This document shows, piece by piece, positions 16,553-25,912 of a stretch of DNA of 64,000 nt. Within the stretch, counting starts at the first letter, position 1. Each line of letters starts with the position of its first letter. The DNA is from G963674505 sp964575975. Lineage in GTDB: Bacteria; Desulfobacterota; Desulfobacteria; Desulfobacterales; SKZT01. The translations under genes and the position numbers were made by a program. The stretch lies in assembly GCA_964575975.1 (NCBI GenBank), contig CAZNTU010000007.1, forward strand, positions 1-64,000. Reading direction: 5' to 3'. The notes beneath the pieces are model-generated. The model searched no databases, was not told the origin of the DNA, and worked only from the letters and a program-made list of their open reading frames with translations.

Positions 16553-16732
16553 TAGTTCGGTTAGTTCGTTCGGTTCGAATATCGCGCAATATCAATTCGA
16601 TGTCAATATCATCCACTTAAACGACCGGCATTTGCGTTGACAAAAAGCAAGGGCCTGACTAATAATTCAGACAAGCTTTTTTTCAAAAGCGTGCAAGTGT
16701 TTTAATTTTATTCCGATCGCAAAGGATTTTCC

Positions 16733-17845
16733 ATGGAACGGGAAAAAGTCGCCAAAATTGTTCTTTTGTTGATCGTCGTTTTGATTTCGACGATTTTCTT
16801 CGCCATGATTCGAAGTTTCATCATGGTAATCGTTCTGGCGGGAATATTCTCCGCCATGATGCGACCGGTGTACCTGCGACTTCTGAAACTGTTCCGGAAC
16901 CGCCGCATTCCGGCCTCTCTTGCTACGATACTTTTCATCGTCTTTCTGATCCTTGTTCCGTTAGGGTTTCTTGCGGGGGTCGTTACCAACCAGGCGATCA
17001 ATGTCGGGCAGAGCGTCAGGCCTTGGATTCAGGAACAAATAGCCAATCCGAGCGTGTTCGACGACCTCATGCGTTCCTTGCCGTTCGCGGAGCAAATCCA
17101 CCCCTACCGGAAAGAGATTTTGCAAAAGGCCGGCGAGATCGTCGGCACGATCAGCGGTTATCTGCTGAGCAGCTTTCAGGCGATCACGCTCGGCACGGTA
17201 AATTTTCTCTTTCTGACGTTTATCTTCCTTTACACCACTTTTTTCTTTTTGATCGACGGAATCAAAGTGCTCGAAAAGGTTCTTTACTATCTTCCCCTGA
17301 AGGACCAGGACGAGCGCCGAATGCTCGACAAGTTCACGTCGGTGACAAGGGCGACGCTCAAGGGCACTGCCGTGATCGGTCTGATCCAAGGCGGGCTGGC
17401 CGGGTTGGCCTTTTGGACCGTGGGCATCAATAGCGCGCTGTTTTGGAGCGTGGTCATGTTCCTACTGTCCGTCATTCCCGGCATTGGAAGCGCTTTGGTA
17501 TGGGGTCCCGCCGCCCTTTTCCTCGCTATCGGCGGTCACTACGCGAAAGCCGTATTCCTGGCCGTTTTTTGCGGGGTGGTGGTCGGGAGCGTGGACAATT
17601 TCCTGCGCCCCATGCTGGTGGGCAAGGACACTCAAATGCACGAACTGATGATCCTTTTCGGTACTCTAGGGGGAATCATGCTTTTCGGCATCGCGGGCCT
17701 CGTCGTCGGCCCGATCATAGCCGCGCTCTTCGTGACCGTATGGGACATTTACGGGATTGTATTTCGCGACATTCTGCCGGAAGTAAGCCGCTTCGAAGAA
17801 CCCGGCGGACGGAAAAGCGGAGAGGGAGACGAGATCGAAGAATAA
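16733..17845 (+). CDS. AI-2E family (PerM/YdiK-like) membrane protein
   Basis: The 370-residue inner-membrane protein has about eight membrane segments with the family signatures: two N-terminal helices, a periplasmic domain, then PGIGSALVWGPAALFLAIGG and GTLGGIMLFGIAGLVVGPIIAAL in the last third. The family includes the AI-2 exporter TqsA, but most members have other or unknown substrates. A second, divergent member lies at 21039-22145. It has no obvious operon partner. Confidence 0.85.
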   Translation: MEREKVAKIVLLLIVVLISTIFFAMIRSFIMVIVLAGIFSAMMRPVYLRLLKLFRNRRIPASLATILFIVFLILVPLGFLAGVVTNQAINVGQSVRPWIQEQIANPSVFDDLMRSLPFAEQIHPYRKEILQKAGEIVGTISGYLLSSFQAITLGTVNFLFLTFIFLYTTFFFLIDGIKVLEKVLYYLPLKDQDERRMLDKFTSVTRATLKGTAVIGLIQGGLAGLAFWTVGINSALFWSVVMFLLSVIPGIGSALVWGPAALFLAIGGHYAKAVFLAVFCGVVVGSVDNFLRPMLVGKDTQMHELMILFGTLGGIMLFGIAGLVVGPIIAALFVTVWDIYGIVFRDILPEVSRFEEPGGRKSGEGDEIEE

Positions 17846-17954
17846 CGAACTTGACTCGATTCCGGCAACGGAACTTCACATTCCCCAACCTATCAGGTGG
17901 CATTCGTCCGCCCCGCACTTGTCCGTATCGAAAAAACGCGACGAGGCTCGGGCG

Positions 17955-20417
17955 TCAAAGCATCGAACAAGGATCCATGTCCACGGCCACCCTGGCGTCG
18001 CGGCGGTTCAGCCACCCGCCGTTCTGGTATACCAGCCGGTTCATGAAATTGTGCAGGACCATCGGGTTCGTAGCTTTTATCAATATCTGCCAGCGGTAGT
18101 TCCTGTCTATTTTCGGGATCGGGGCCTCGATGGGACCAAGAATGTCCAAGTTTTTAGCGAAAACGGGATCGGAGTTTTTCAACTGGTGCAAAAAATCGCC
18201 CAAGTCCTGGGAAAATCTCATGATCTTTTGTACCTCCCTCGATGAAATGGCCAGTTGGGCGAGCCTCGAGTACGGAGGATAGGACAGTGCTTTTCTAAAT
18301 ATTATTTCCTGATTGTAGAATTTTATGAAATCCTGCTCCTTGGCGGCAAGAATACTGAAATGGGTGGGGTTGTACGTTTGGAGAATCACTTGGCCGGGCA
18401 TTTGCCCCCGCCCCGCCCGGCCGGCCACCTGCGCCAGAAGCTGGAAAGTCCTTTCCCCGGCACGAAAATCCGGAAAGCTCAACGACAGGTCGGCGCAAAT
18501 GATTCCTACCAGGGTGATGTTGGGAAAGTCGTGCCCTTTTGCCACCATCTGAGTCCCCACCAGAATGTCTATCTCCCCGTTCCGAAGCTCCCGGAGCATT
18601 TTCGCAAGGGACCCCTTGCGACGGGTGGAATCCCGGTCCATTCGCGCGATCCTGGCTTTCGGGAACATGGATTTGACCGTTTCCTCGAGCTTTTCCGATC
18701 CCAGTCCCAAATGCATGATATTGGTGGAACCGCACGAGGGGCACGGCGAGGCGGAGGCCATCGAATACCCGCAAAAGTGACACTGGTAAGCGTTGACCGA
18801 TTTGTGAAGGGTCAGCGTTATTTCGCAGTTTTTGCACCGGATGGCCTCCCCGCACGTGGAGCAAACCGGGTAGGAGGCGAACCCTCGCCGGTTCAAAAAC
18901 AAGAGCACCTGCTCCTTTTTCGCCAACGCGTCTTCCATCGCGGCCGACAGCTCGGGGGTTACGAATCGCTTGTACCCTTTGGCCGAGCGGCGCGTTCGCA
19001 AGTCTACCACGGTAATCGCGGCGAGGGGACGGTTCTCTATCCGATGCTTCAGGGTGAGTTCCGTGAATTTTCCGACCTTGACATTATAGTAGGACTGGAC
19101 AGAGGGCGTAGCCGACCCCAGAACGACGGCGCATCCGCTTTGTTTCGCCCTCAAGACCGCCAGATCGCGGGCGTTGTATCGAAAACGCGACTCCTGCTTA
19201 TAGGAGGTGTCGTGCTCTTCGTCCACGACGATCAGTCCCGGATTCTCGAAAGGCGCGAAGATGGCCGAGCGCGCTCCTATGGCGATTCGGACCTCCCCCG
19301 CGTTGATCCTCGCCCACTGATCCAGCCGCTCGCCGTCGGACAACCCGCTGTGCAAAACGGCCAGGGAATCTCCGAAACGCGCCCGGAACCGTCGCACCAT
19401 TTGGGATATCAGGGCGATCTCGGGGGCCAAGACCAGCACGGACTTGCCCATTTCCAAGGTTTGCGCCGCCAAATGCAAATACACCTCGGTCTTTCCACTC
19501 CCGGTAACCCCCGTCAGGAGATACGCGCGAAAACCGTCGTCGATCTTTTCCAGGATGGACGAAACCACGATTTTCTGTTCCCTGTTCAAATCGCGGGGGC
19601 TGTCCTTCGCGATGGGAGCGCCCAAAGGATCGCGATATTCCCTTTTCCACGAACGGACGACTACGCCCTCCTCCTCCAACTCCTTCACGTGTCTTGCCGC
19701 ATAGTCGGAGAATGTCTTGAGAGCGTCGACCGAAATTTCCCCCGCGTCCCGAATGGCGACGACAAGTTTTTCCTTGGCGGGTCCGACCCTGATGTCGTTT
19801 GCCGATTCGGGAGTCGCCAAGGAAACGTATTGGACCATGAGACTCTTGGTCTTTCCGCCTTTCCATTCCCTGCCGAACGCGACCCATCCCAGGCCTTCCA
19901 TCTTTCGCAAAAGCGAGTTCGCGGATAGAAGGCCTGTGGATTCTTCCAGCTTTTTCAGGGTCGCGCCGCCCTCCTGCCGTTCCAGAAAACCGAGTATTTC
20001 GGCCTCGTTTTTCGATATCGGTTCCCCGTTAAAGGCCGAGCGCCCTTCCTCCGTAATGGAGAAGGTCTTATATTCGCAAAGGTTCAGATCGCCGGGAATG
20101 GCGGTTTTGATTACTTCCCCGATAGGATGCTTGTAATAGAGGGCCATCCACTTGAAAAACGGGATCATGTTCTCCGGAAAAAGCGGTTCCTCGTCGGGGA
20201 TGTCGAAGACGGGCTTGATCCGTTGTTCGGGCGCCTTGTCCGGAAACCCCAGAATATAGCCGGTGATTCTTCGGTGGCCGAAAGGGACGATAACTCTCTT
20301 TCCGGGAACCGCCTGCGCTTTCAAGTGTCCAGGGACGCTGTAGGTGTAGAGGGAATGTACGGGAAGCGCCGCAGCCACCTCTATCAAGTCGGAACTTTCT
20401 CGTCGGGAAATCGGCAT
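17955..20417 (-). CDS. priA: Primosomal protein N' (PriA helicase)
   Basis: PriA reloads the replisome at stalled forks. The 820-residue protein has the 3'-DNA binding domain, a helicase core with Walker A GVTGSGKTE (about 305-313) and DEEH-type Walker B (VVDEEHD), and eight zinc-binding cysteines between the two helicase lobes (CSTC...CKNC...CHFC...CPSC). GRAGRGQMPGQVILQT is helicase motif VI. Length is somewhat above the E. coli protein (about 730). Start ATG at 20417 gives a normal N terminus. Confidence 0.95.
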   Translation of the reverse strand: MPISRRESSDLIEVAAALPVHSLYTYSVPGHLKAQAVPGKRVIVPFGHRRITGYILGFPDKAPEQRIKPVFDIPDEEPLFPENMIPFFKWMALYYKHPIGEVIKTAIPGDLNLCEYKTFSITEEGRSAFNGEPISKNEAEILGFLERQEGGATLKKLEESTGLLSANSLLRKMEGLGWVAFGREWKGGKTKSLMVQYVSLATPESANDIRVGPAKEKLVVAIRDAGEISVDALKTFSDYAARHVKELEEEGVVVRSWKREYRDPLGAPIAKDSPRDLNREQKIVVSSILEKIDDGFRAYLLTGVTGSGKTEVYLHLAAQTLEMGKSVLVLAPEIALISQMVRRFRARFGDSLAVLHSGLSDGERLDQWARINAGEVRIAIGARSAIFAPFENPGLIVVDEEHDTSYKQESRFRYNARDLAVLRAKQSGCAVVLGSATPSVQSYYNVKVGKFTELTLKHRIENRPLAAITVVDLRTRRSAKGYKRFVTPELSAAMEDALAKKEQVLLFLNRRGFASYPVCSTCGEAIRCKNCEITLTLHKSVNAYQCHFCGYSMASASPCPSCGSTNIMHLGLGSEKLEETVKSMFPKARIARMDRDSTRRKGSLAKMLRELRNGEIDILVGTQMVAKGHDFPNITLVGIICADLSLSFPDFRAGERTFQLLAQVAGRAGRGQMPGQVILQTYNPTHFSILAAKEQDFIKFYNQEIIFRKALSYPPYSRLAQLAISSREVQKIMRFSQDLGDFLHQLKNSDPVFAKNLDILGPIEAPIPKIDRNYRWQILIKATNPMVLHNFMNRLVYQNGGWLNRRDARVAVDMDPCSML

Positions 20418-20612
20418 GCTATCGGTTATTCTCTTTTCGAAGCCCGCCCGAAACGCTTGCTCATTGCTCCTTTGTCGGCGCGCGGGCGTTTCGTGCCGAC
20501 ATTATTATTGGCTTTTATTTATCGGTAAATAATGATATTTATCCGACGGAAACAAGGTGTTGGAAGTTTAAATTCAACGTCAACCAAAGTCAAACTCGAT
20601 AGGAGGCGAAAA

Positions 20613-20939
20613 ATGCGCAAGATATTTAAAAGCCGCGGCCTGCTGGCGGCAACTGCAATTTTGGTTTGCGTCGGACTGGTAACCATTCCTCTGGGAGCGA
20701 CCGTTTCGGCGCAGGACGAATACACGCGATTTCCCACCGACGACAAGAGCGCCGAGGCAATGGTATTCGACGCCGCGCTGGTCAGGCCTCTGGGCATCGT
20801 CGGCATTGTCTTCGGCACGGTCGCCTTTGTGGTTTCCCTTCCGTTTTCGGCCCCCGGCGGCAATACCAAAGAAGCCTACGAGCGCCTGATGGCCGATCCG
20901 GCCAGATACACGTTCAAAAGGCCGTTGGGGGATTTTTAA
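20613..20939 (+). CDS. Small exported/membrane protein, unknown function
   Basis: The 108-residue protein has a signal peptide or signal anchor (about 9-34, ending VSAQ) and a second hydrophobic helix (about 58-80) followed by GNTKEAYERLMADPARYTFKRPLGD. Similar small proteins with the RPLG...FKRPLGD pattern are widespread in Desulfobacterota and remain uncharacterised. The frame is open further upstream, but the ATG at 20613 has AGGAGG before it. Envelope location is inferred. Confidence 0.7.
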   Translation: MRKIFKSRGLLAATAILVCVGLVTIPLGATVSAQDEYTRFPTDDKSAEAMVFDAALVRPLGIVGIVFGTVAFVVSLPFSAPGGNTKEAYERLMADPARYTFKRPLGDF

Positions 20940-21038
20940 CCATGGCGCGGGCGGCGAAGCCCGCGCCTCGACACAAGTACGGGTTCGGATGACGGACGAT
21001 CCGAGCATTTCAAGGAAGATTGCAACCGATACCTCGAC

Positions 21039-22145
21039 ATGTTCAAACTTTTCAAGGACTGGCTGAACCGGCATTTTTCCGATCCCCAGATGGTAATCCT
21101 AGGATTTCTTCTGGTACTTGGATTTGGAATCGTTTTTTACTTGGGGGAGATGCTGGCCCCCGTCCTGGCGGCTTTGGTAATCGCATATTTGCTGGACGGC
21201 ATGGCCACCGCCCTCCAGCGTTTGAAAATGCCCCGCCTCGCGGCCGTGCTGGTGGTTTTTTTCGTTTTTCTTGCGGCCCTGGTCGTTATTCTGGTGGGGT
21301 TGCTTCCGCTTATTTCCAGGCAAATCGGCCAATTGATTCACTTGTTGCCTTCCATGGCGGCGGGCATTCAGAAGCAGCTTATCCTGCTGCCCGAAAAATA
21401 CCCGGATTTCGTTTCCGCCGCCCAAGTAAACCAGGTTTTGAATTTCGTGACGGCCGAACTTACAGGGCTGGCGCAGAACCTTCTCTCGCTCTCCCTGGCA
21501 TCCGTCAAGGGCATCATCACCATTCTGGTGTACCTGATCCTCGCGCCTTTGCTGGTATTCTTCTTCCTTAAGGACAAGGAACTCATCCTGATGTGGGTGA
21601 CCAGCTTCCTCCCGGACCACAGGGGCCTGGCAACAGCAATCTGGGAAGACGTCAACAAACAAATCGGGAACTACATCAGGGGCAAGGTTTGGGAAATCAT
21701 CATCGTATGGGGAGTGAGCTACGCGACGTTTTCGTTTCTGGGCCTACAGTTCGCCATGCTGCTGGCACTTTTCACCGGCCTTTCCGTCCTGATTCCCTAT
21801 GTCGGGGCCACCATAATGTACCTGCCGATAATACTGATCTCCTTTTTCCAGTGGGGTTTGGGCTCGGAATTCGTATACGCCGTCGTCGCCTATTCGATTA
21901 TCCAGGCCTTGGACGGAAATCTGTTGGTGCCCATTCTTTTTTCGGGCGTCGTCAACCTTCACCCCGTGGCCATCATCGTGGCCGTTCTCGTATTCGGCGG
22001 ATTGTGGGGAGTGTGGGGGCTGTTTTTCGCCATTCCCTTGGCCACGTTGGCCCAAGCCCTGCTGAAAACCTGGCTTAACCATCGCGCGGATGCCCTTGAA
22101 TCGGATGCCAATCCGGAACCGAAAATCATCAAATCCGCGAAATAG
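21039..22145 (+). CDS. AI-2E family membrane protein (second copy)
   Basis: A 368-residue paralogue of the 16733 gene with the same layout: two N-terminal hydrophobic helices, a periplasmic linker, then YVGATIMYLPIILISFFQWG and GGLWGVWGLFFAIPLATLAQALL near the C terminus. The two copies are clearly diverged, so the duplication is old. Substrate unknown. It converges on the DVU0772-family gene across a shared terminator. Confidence 0.85.
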   Translation: MFKLFKDWLNRHFSDPQMVILGFLLVLGFGIVFYLGEMLAPVLAALVIAYLLDGMATALQRLKMPRLAAVLVVFFVFLAALVVILVGLLPLISRQIGQLIHLLPSMAAGIQKQLILLPEKYPDFVSAAQVNQVLNFVTAELTGLAQNLLSLSLASVKGIITILVYLILAPLLVFFFLKDKELILMWVTSFLPDHRGLATAIWEDVNKQIGNYIRGKVWEIIIVWGVSYATFSFLGLQFAMLLALFTGLSVLIPYVGATIMYLPIILISFFQWGLGSEFVYAVVAYSIIQALDGNLLVPILFSGVVNLHPVAIIVAVLVFGGLWGVWGLFFAIPLATLAQALLKTWLNHRADALESDANPEPKIIKSAK

Positions 22146-22177
22146 TCAACGGCGAGTTCAAGAGTCGGAAAACAAAA

Positions 22178-22204
22178 AGGGGCGCTTTCATAAAAAACGC
22201 CCCT
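22178..22204. terminator. Terminator between convergent genes
   Basis: A 7-bp GC-rich stem (AGGGGCG / CGCCCCT) lies between the two convergent stop codons, with a U-run following on the minus strand and A-rich DNA upstream on the plus strand. It could serve both genes. Confidence 0.7.
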
Positions 22205-22241
22205 CTGACAATTCCTGTTCACTTCAAGCAGGTCGTTCGGT

Positions 22242-22601
22242 TCAGGCGGCTTCAAGCTCTTCCTTGAGCCAATCCCGGACGTCACCCTCTATGGAATACA
22301 CGCCCTTGCTGTACCCGATGGATTCCATGAACGACTTCTTCAACTCGTCGGGCATCTCGATCTCGGCCAGCTCTTCCGCCTCTTCGGAGTTTCGCCTCAT
22401 CAGGTATACCACAGGCTCTCCTCCCCAGGTATTGACGACGAAATAATAGGCCACGTCGTCCTTGGAACGAATCACGTAATTGCCCCTGGCCCAGTTGTTT
22501 CCCCATTCCAGATAAAGACGGACGGCTTCCTCCGGGGTCATATCCCAATCGATTTGGTTGATCAAATCCCAGTTTTTCTTCAATTTCTTAAGGTTCGTCA
22601 C
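22242..22601 (-). CDS. DVU0772-family protein
   Basis: The 119-residue soluble protein matches the DVU0772 family known from sulfate reducers, with the WDMTPEEAVRLYLEWGNNW block (about 18-36) and YFVVNTWGGEPVVYLMRRNSE in the centre. The function is unknown. The family is a useful taxonomic hint toward Desulfobacterota. It is followed by a terminator shared with the convergent AI-2E gene. Confidence 0.8.
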   Translation of the reverse strand: MTNLKKLKKNWDLINQIDWDMTPEEAVRLYLEWGNNWARGNYVIRSKDDVAYYFVVNTWGGEPVVYLMRRNSEEAEELAEIEMPDELKKSFMESIGYSKGVYSIEGDVRDWLKEELEAA

Positions 22602-23333
22602 GATGCACCTTCCTTTTTTATATGCGTTGCGGCTTTCGTATATCGGAAACCTTCAAGAGATTAGCCTTAAAGGTAAGAATGTTCGCGTTTTCTTCAACCA
22701 TATTCTAAAGCAAATAACGGACCATTCGCCGAGTCCCGTTGTCGTTTTCCCGTTCAGGGAAAAAATTCCAACCTACGCGGATGCTCTCGGCTGTGGTATC
22801 ATTGCCCCCCTTGTAGCGTTTTATCACCGCTTCGGTTCCTCCATGCCGACTTGACTGAAGACTCCGTCGAACTTAGTGTGTTTCATCCCGATACCGGCTT
22901 GCTGTCATATTCTTTCAACCCGGAAAACGTCTCAAGTGGCTTATGAAACAAAAGTGTTCAAAAAGATATTTCGAGACACATCCGCAAGACACCAAAAACA
23001 CTTCAAACGCTTTGTATTGCAAGGCGTTGCAGTACATGCCCGACAATCGAGCGAAACAGAGTCTCGTTTTCGCGAGACACATGTGCCAAACGATTGTCCC
23101 GAAAAAATCCGAAGGATTTCACGAATTCGAAAAGCCCCGCAAAACGGCAGACGATTCCAGAAACGCCGTTTCAACGGGAAAATTGTCGCTATTTCGATAT
23201 TTTTTTCGCCATCTTTCCAATTCTGGCGCCAAGTTTGAATTTAATAATCGCAGAGTTTGCAATCGGACTATCGAGCAAATCGATTGATTGAAAAATTGAA
23301 AAAGAAAAAAAACAAACGACGGCTTTTTCGAAA
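22602..23333. other. Intergenic region upstream of the oxygen-defence island
   Basis: About 730 bp with no ORF that resembles a protein. It contains an AT-rich stretch just before rubrerythrin that probably holds the promoter. No riboswitch, tRNA or clear repeat was recognised. Confidence 0.4.
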
Positions 23334-24221
23334 ATGAACGGGAAAAAATCGGACATAACGGACAAACCGGCTTTCAAAAGGACTTGCGATCAAAACGTTT
23401 ACGAGGCGCTACTTCTGGCGAATCGAATGATAGACTTGGCCGACAGAGGGGACAAGGACCGGGAGGATGTCGGTTGCGGCATTCTCTACGGAATCCTGAG
23501 AGACTCCGGATACAAGCTGAAGAAAGCCGCGGAAAGAGAGAAGAGATCCCACATCCGAAAAGGCTTTTGGAGAGAAACGACGGGGGACGACAATCTCCCG
23601 GCTTACGACTATGGAATCGAACAAGAAAAAGGAGGTACCACATTGGGCAATCTGGCAGGCACGCAAACCGAAAAGAACCTGATCGCCGCGTTCGCGGGGG
23701 AATCCCAGGCTAGAAACCGCTACACCTATTTCGCTAGCAAGGCCAAGAAGGAAGGCTACGTTCAGATCGCGCAAATTTTCGAGGAGACCGCCAACCAGGA
23801 AAAGGAACACGCCAAGCGATTCTTCAAGTTCCTCGAAGGAGGCGACGTCCAGGTAGTGGCCGCGTTTCCCGCCGGCGTCATCGGCACGACCCTCGATAAT
23901 CTCAAGGCGGCCGCCGACGGCGAAAACCACGAACACACCGAGATGTATCCGGCCTTCGCCCAGGTCGCCAGGAAAGAGGGTTTTCCCGCCATCGCCGCCG
24001 TATTGGACGCCATTTCGATAGCGGAAAAGCAGCACGAGAAAAGGTACAGAGACTTGGCCGCCAACATCGAGGCTGGAAAAGCGTTCAAGAAGGACGACGC
24101 CAAAACGGTTTGGAGATGCATCAACTGCGGCTATATTCACGAGGGCGAATCCGCTCCGGACACGTGTCCGGCTTGCGCGCATCCCCAAGCGTACTACGAA
24201 GTGCTGGGCGAAAACTGGTAG
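23334..24221 (+). CDS. rbr: Rubrerythrin with in-frame N-terminal domain
   Basis: The rubrerythrin part (from about residue 104) has the diiron helices (EKNLIAAFAGESQARNRY, EKEHAKRFF, EKQHEKRY) and a C-terminal rubredoxin domain with CINC and CPAC, as in peroxide-reducing rubrerythrins. The frame is open 309 bp upstream from an ATG at 23334, encoding about 100 residues with a helical segment (ANRMIDLADRGDKDREDVGCG). A strong internal GGAGG and TTG at 23643 mark the usual rubrerythrin start and would give 192 residues. So either two overlapping products or a real fusion is made. It heads the oxygen-defence genes. Confidence 0.88.
   Translation: MNGKKSDITDKPAFKRTCDQNVYEALLLANRMIDLADRGDKDREDVGCGILYGILRDSGYKLKKAAEREKRSHIRKGFWRETTGDDNLPAYDYGIEQEKGGTTLGNLAGTQTEKNLIAAFAGESQARNRYTYFASKAKKEGYVQIAQIFEETANQEKEHAKRFFKFLEGGDVQVVAAFPAGVIGTTLDNLKAAADGENHEHTEMYPAFAQVARKEGFPAIAAVLDAISIAEKQHEKRYRDLAANIEAGKAFKKDDAKTVWRCINCGYIHEGESAPDTCPACAHPQAYYEVLGENW
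23631..23645 (+). promoter_or_regulatory. Internal Shine-Dalgarno and TTG start for rubrerythrin
   Basis: GGAGG at 23631-23635 sits 7 bases before a TTG at 23643, in frame with the upstream ORF. The residues after this TTG (LAGTQTEKN) match the normal beginning of rubrerythrins, so this is probably the main start. Confidence 0.7.
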
Positions 24222-24327
24222 GAAACGAGCCGGTTTAGATCTTTCGACGAAACCGGCGCTGACGTGACAGTTCGAATAAACCGACGAAACACAAAAAACT
24301 AACGCAAGAATCTTTAAAGGAGGCAAA

Positions 24328-24702
24328 ATGGCTGAGAAATTGCAAGTCTACAAATGCGGCGTATGCGGAAATATCGTGGAAGTGGTCCATGGCGGAGCGG
24401 GCGAACTTGTTTGCTGCGGGCAGACGATGAAGCTGATGGCCGAGAACACGGTGGACGCGGCCAAGGAAAAGCACGTCCCGGTTATCGAAAAGATCGAGGG
24501 AGGCTTCAAGGTGAAAGTCGGGTCGGTCGCGCATCCCATGGAGGAAAAACATTTTATCGAGTGGATCGAGATTATTGCCGACGGCAAGGCCTACCGCCAG
24601 TTCCTGAATCCCGGCGAAGCTCCGGAAGCGGTTTTCATGATCGACGCCGCCAGTGTCGCGGCGCGCGAATATTGCAATCTTCACGGCCTCTGGAAAGCGT
24701 AG
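24328..24702 (+). CDS. dfx: Desulfoferrodoxin (superoxide reductase)
   Basis: This enzyme reduces superoxide to peroxide without making oxygen. The 124-residue protein has the N-terminal desulforedoxin FeS4 centre (C10, C13, C29, C30) and the catalytic iron site with EKHVP (E47, H49), H69, H75, C116 and H119, so both centres look intact. An AAAGGAGG site precedes the ATG. Peroxide formed here could go to the upstream rubrerythrin. Confidence 0.95.
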   Translation: MAEKLQVYKCGVCGNIVEVVHGGAGELVCCGQTMKLMAENTVDAAKEKHVPVIEKIEGGFKVKVGSVAHPMEEKHFIEWIEIIADGKAYRQFLNPGEAPEAVFMIDAASVAAREYCNLHGLWKA

Positions 24703-24753
24703 ACACCTAAACAACCAAACCGTTGCATTCCAAAAAAACAAGGAGGTGATCCT

Positions 24754-24918
24754 ATGCCCAATTGGAAATGCGGAAACTGCGGATACGAATTCGAGGCGAA
24801 CCAGCCTCCGGACACGTGCCCGTCGTGCAAGCAAAAATGCGAGTTTCTCGACAACACGTGCTACACCCCCGACTGCCAATACACGGGGACCGATCAAAGG
24901 ATAGGCAAAAAAGAATAG
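24754..24918 (+). CDS. Small rubredoxin-like protein
   Basis: A 54-residue protein with a rubredoxin-type N-terminal half (CGNC at 6-9, CPSC at 22-25) followed by three further cysteines (C29, C36 and C41). The spacing is shorter than in true rubredoxin and aromatic core residues are few. It follows AAGGAGG and lies between desulfoferrodoxin and flavodoxin, so it may carry electrons or bind iron/zinc in the same defence system. Confidence 0.75.
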   Translation: MPNWKCGNCGYEFEANQPPDTCPSCKQKCEFLDNTCYTPDCQYTGTDQRIGKKE

Positions 24919-25020
24919 GTTTTCTATTTTTTTTCCGTCAAACATGCCATCCGGCCAGTCCTTTTCGACTGGTCGGTGTCCGCGCAAACAAGAACCCGAT
25001 TGAAAGTTGGAGGAAATTCG

Positions 25021-25458
25021 ATGCCGAAAGCATTGATCGTATACGCGACCAGGACCGGAGAAACCCCGAAAATCGCCGACCTGATCGCGGAGGGTCTCAG
25101 GATGTCCCTTGTGGACGTTACCATCGCCAATGCAAACAAGATCAAAAAGGAGGACGAACTCCAAGGCTACGACGCATTGGTGCTCGGTTCCGCCACGTAT
25201 CACGGCGAAATGCTGCAATCCATGAAAACGCTCCTTTTTCTGGCCGAAAAGGCCGGACTGGAAAACAAGGTCGGAGGCGCTTTCGGCGCCTTCGGCTGGA
25301 GCGGAGAGGCCCCCGACCGCATCTACGACACCATGAAGAACATTTTCAAAATGAACATGGTAGGCGAACCTTTGCGCCTTAAAACCAGTTCCCTTGGCGG
25401 GGGAATCAAAATGGCCCAGGACTACGGCCGCGGCATCGCCGCCAAGTTGAACGCGTAA
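25021..25458 (+). CDS. Flavodoxin-family protein
   Basis: The 145-residue protein has the FMN phosphate loop near its start (YATRTGETPKIAD, a variant of T-x-T-G-x-T), the SATYHGEMLQS loop and GAFGWSGEAPDRIYDTM in the second half. This resembles the C-terminal flavodoxin domain of FprA more than classical electron-transfer flavodoxin. A GGAGG site precedes ATG 25021. It probably moves electrons within the oxygen-defence set. Confidence 0.85.
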   Translation: MPKALIVYATRTGETPKIADLIAEGLRMSLVDVTIANANKIKKEDELQGYDALVLGSATYHGEMLQSMKTLLFLAEKAGLENKVGGAFGAFGWSGEAPDRIYDTMKNIFKMNMVGEPLRLKTSSLGGGIKMAQDYGRGIAAKLNA

Positions 25459-25539
25459 TTCCATCATAGGACATTTTTGATTCACCCGTAAATTCGACTT
25501 TACCCGTAAATTCAACCGTTCGAACGAAAGGAGACAGCC

Positions 25540-25755
25540 ATGACCGAAACAGCAAGCACTCCGGCCCATTGTCCGGGATTCGCAAATTTCAAGAACCTGG
25601 AGTCGTTCGTCTGCAAATGCCCCAAATGCGGCGAGGAAAAGGAAATTTTTTCCGACGAGTTCGACAAACCTCAAACTTGCGGAAAATGCAAGGAACCCAT
25701 CGATTTTTCGCAATGCTCCCTGTCGGGTTCGGCGAAATCGGCGGCTCCCCGCTGA
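25540..25755 (+). CDS. Small zinc-ribbon protein in the oxygen-defence island
   Basis: A 71-residue protein with the cysteine set CKCPKC...CGKC (about 25-56), likely one zinc or iron site. An AAAGGAG site lies before the ATG. It sits between the flavodoxin and cydA genes with the same orientation. Function unknown; a redox or metal-carrier role is only suggested by context. Confidence 0.65.
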   Translation: MTETASTPAHCPGFANFKNLESFVCKCPKCGEEKEIFSDEFDKPQTCGKCKEPIDFSQCSLSGSAKSAAPR

Positions 25756-25912
25756 TTCGACGCCCCGTCCGTTCCAATGCGGGGCAAACTCTATCCGCAC
25801 AAGGTCGGATTTCTTTAGCGCCGGAAACGAGTACCAATTTCGTACTTAAGTAAAAAAGGGAAAGTTTCCGGCGTAATTTTTCATCTTACGCAAGCCATTC
25901 CAAGGAGTGAGT

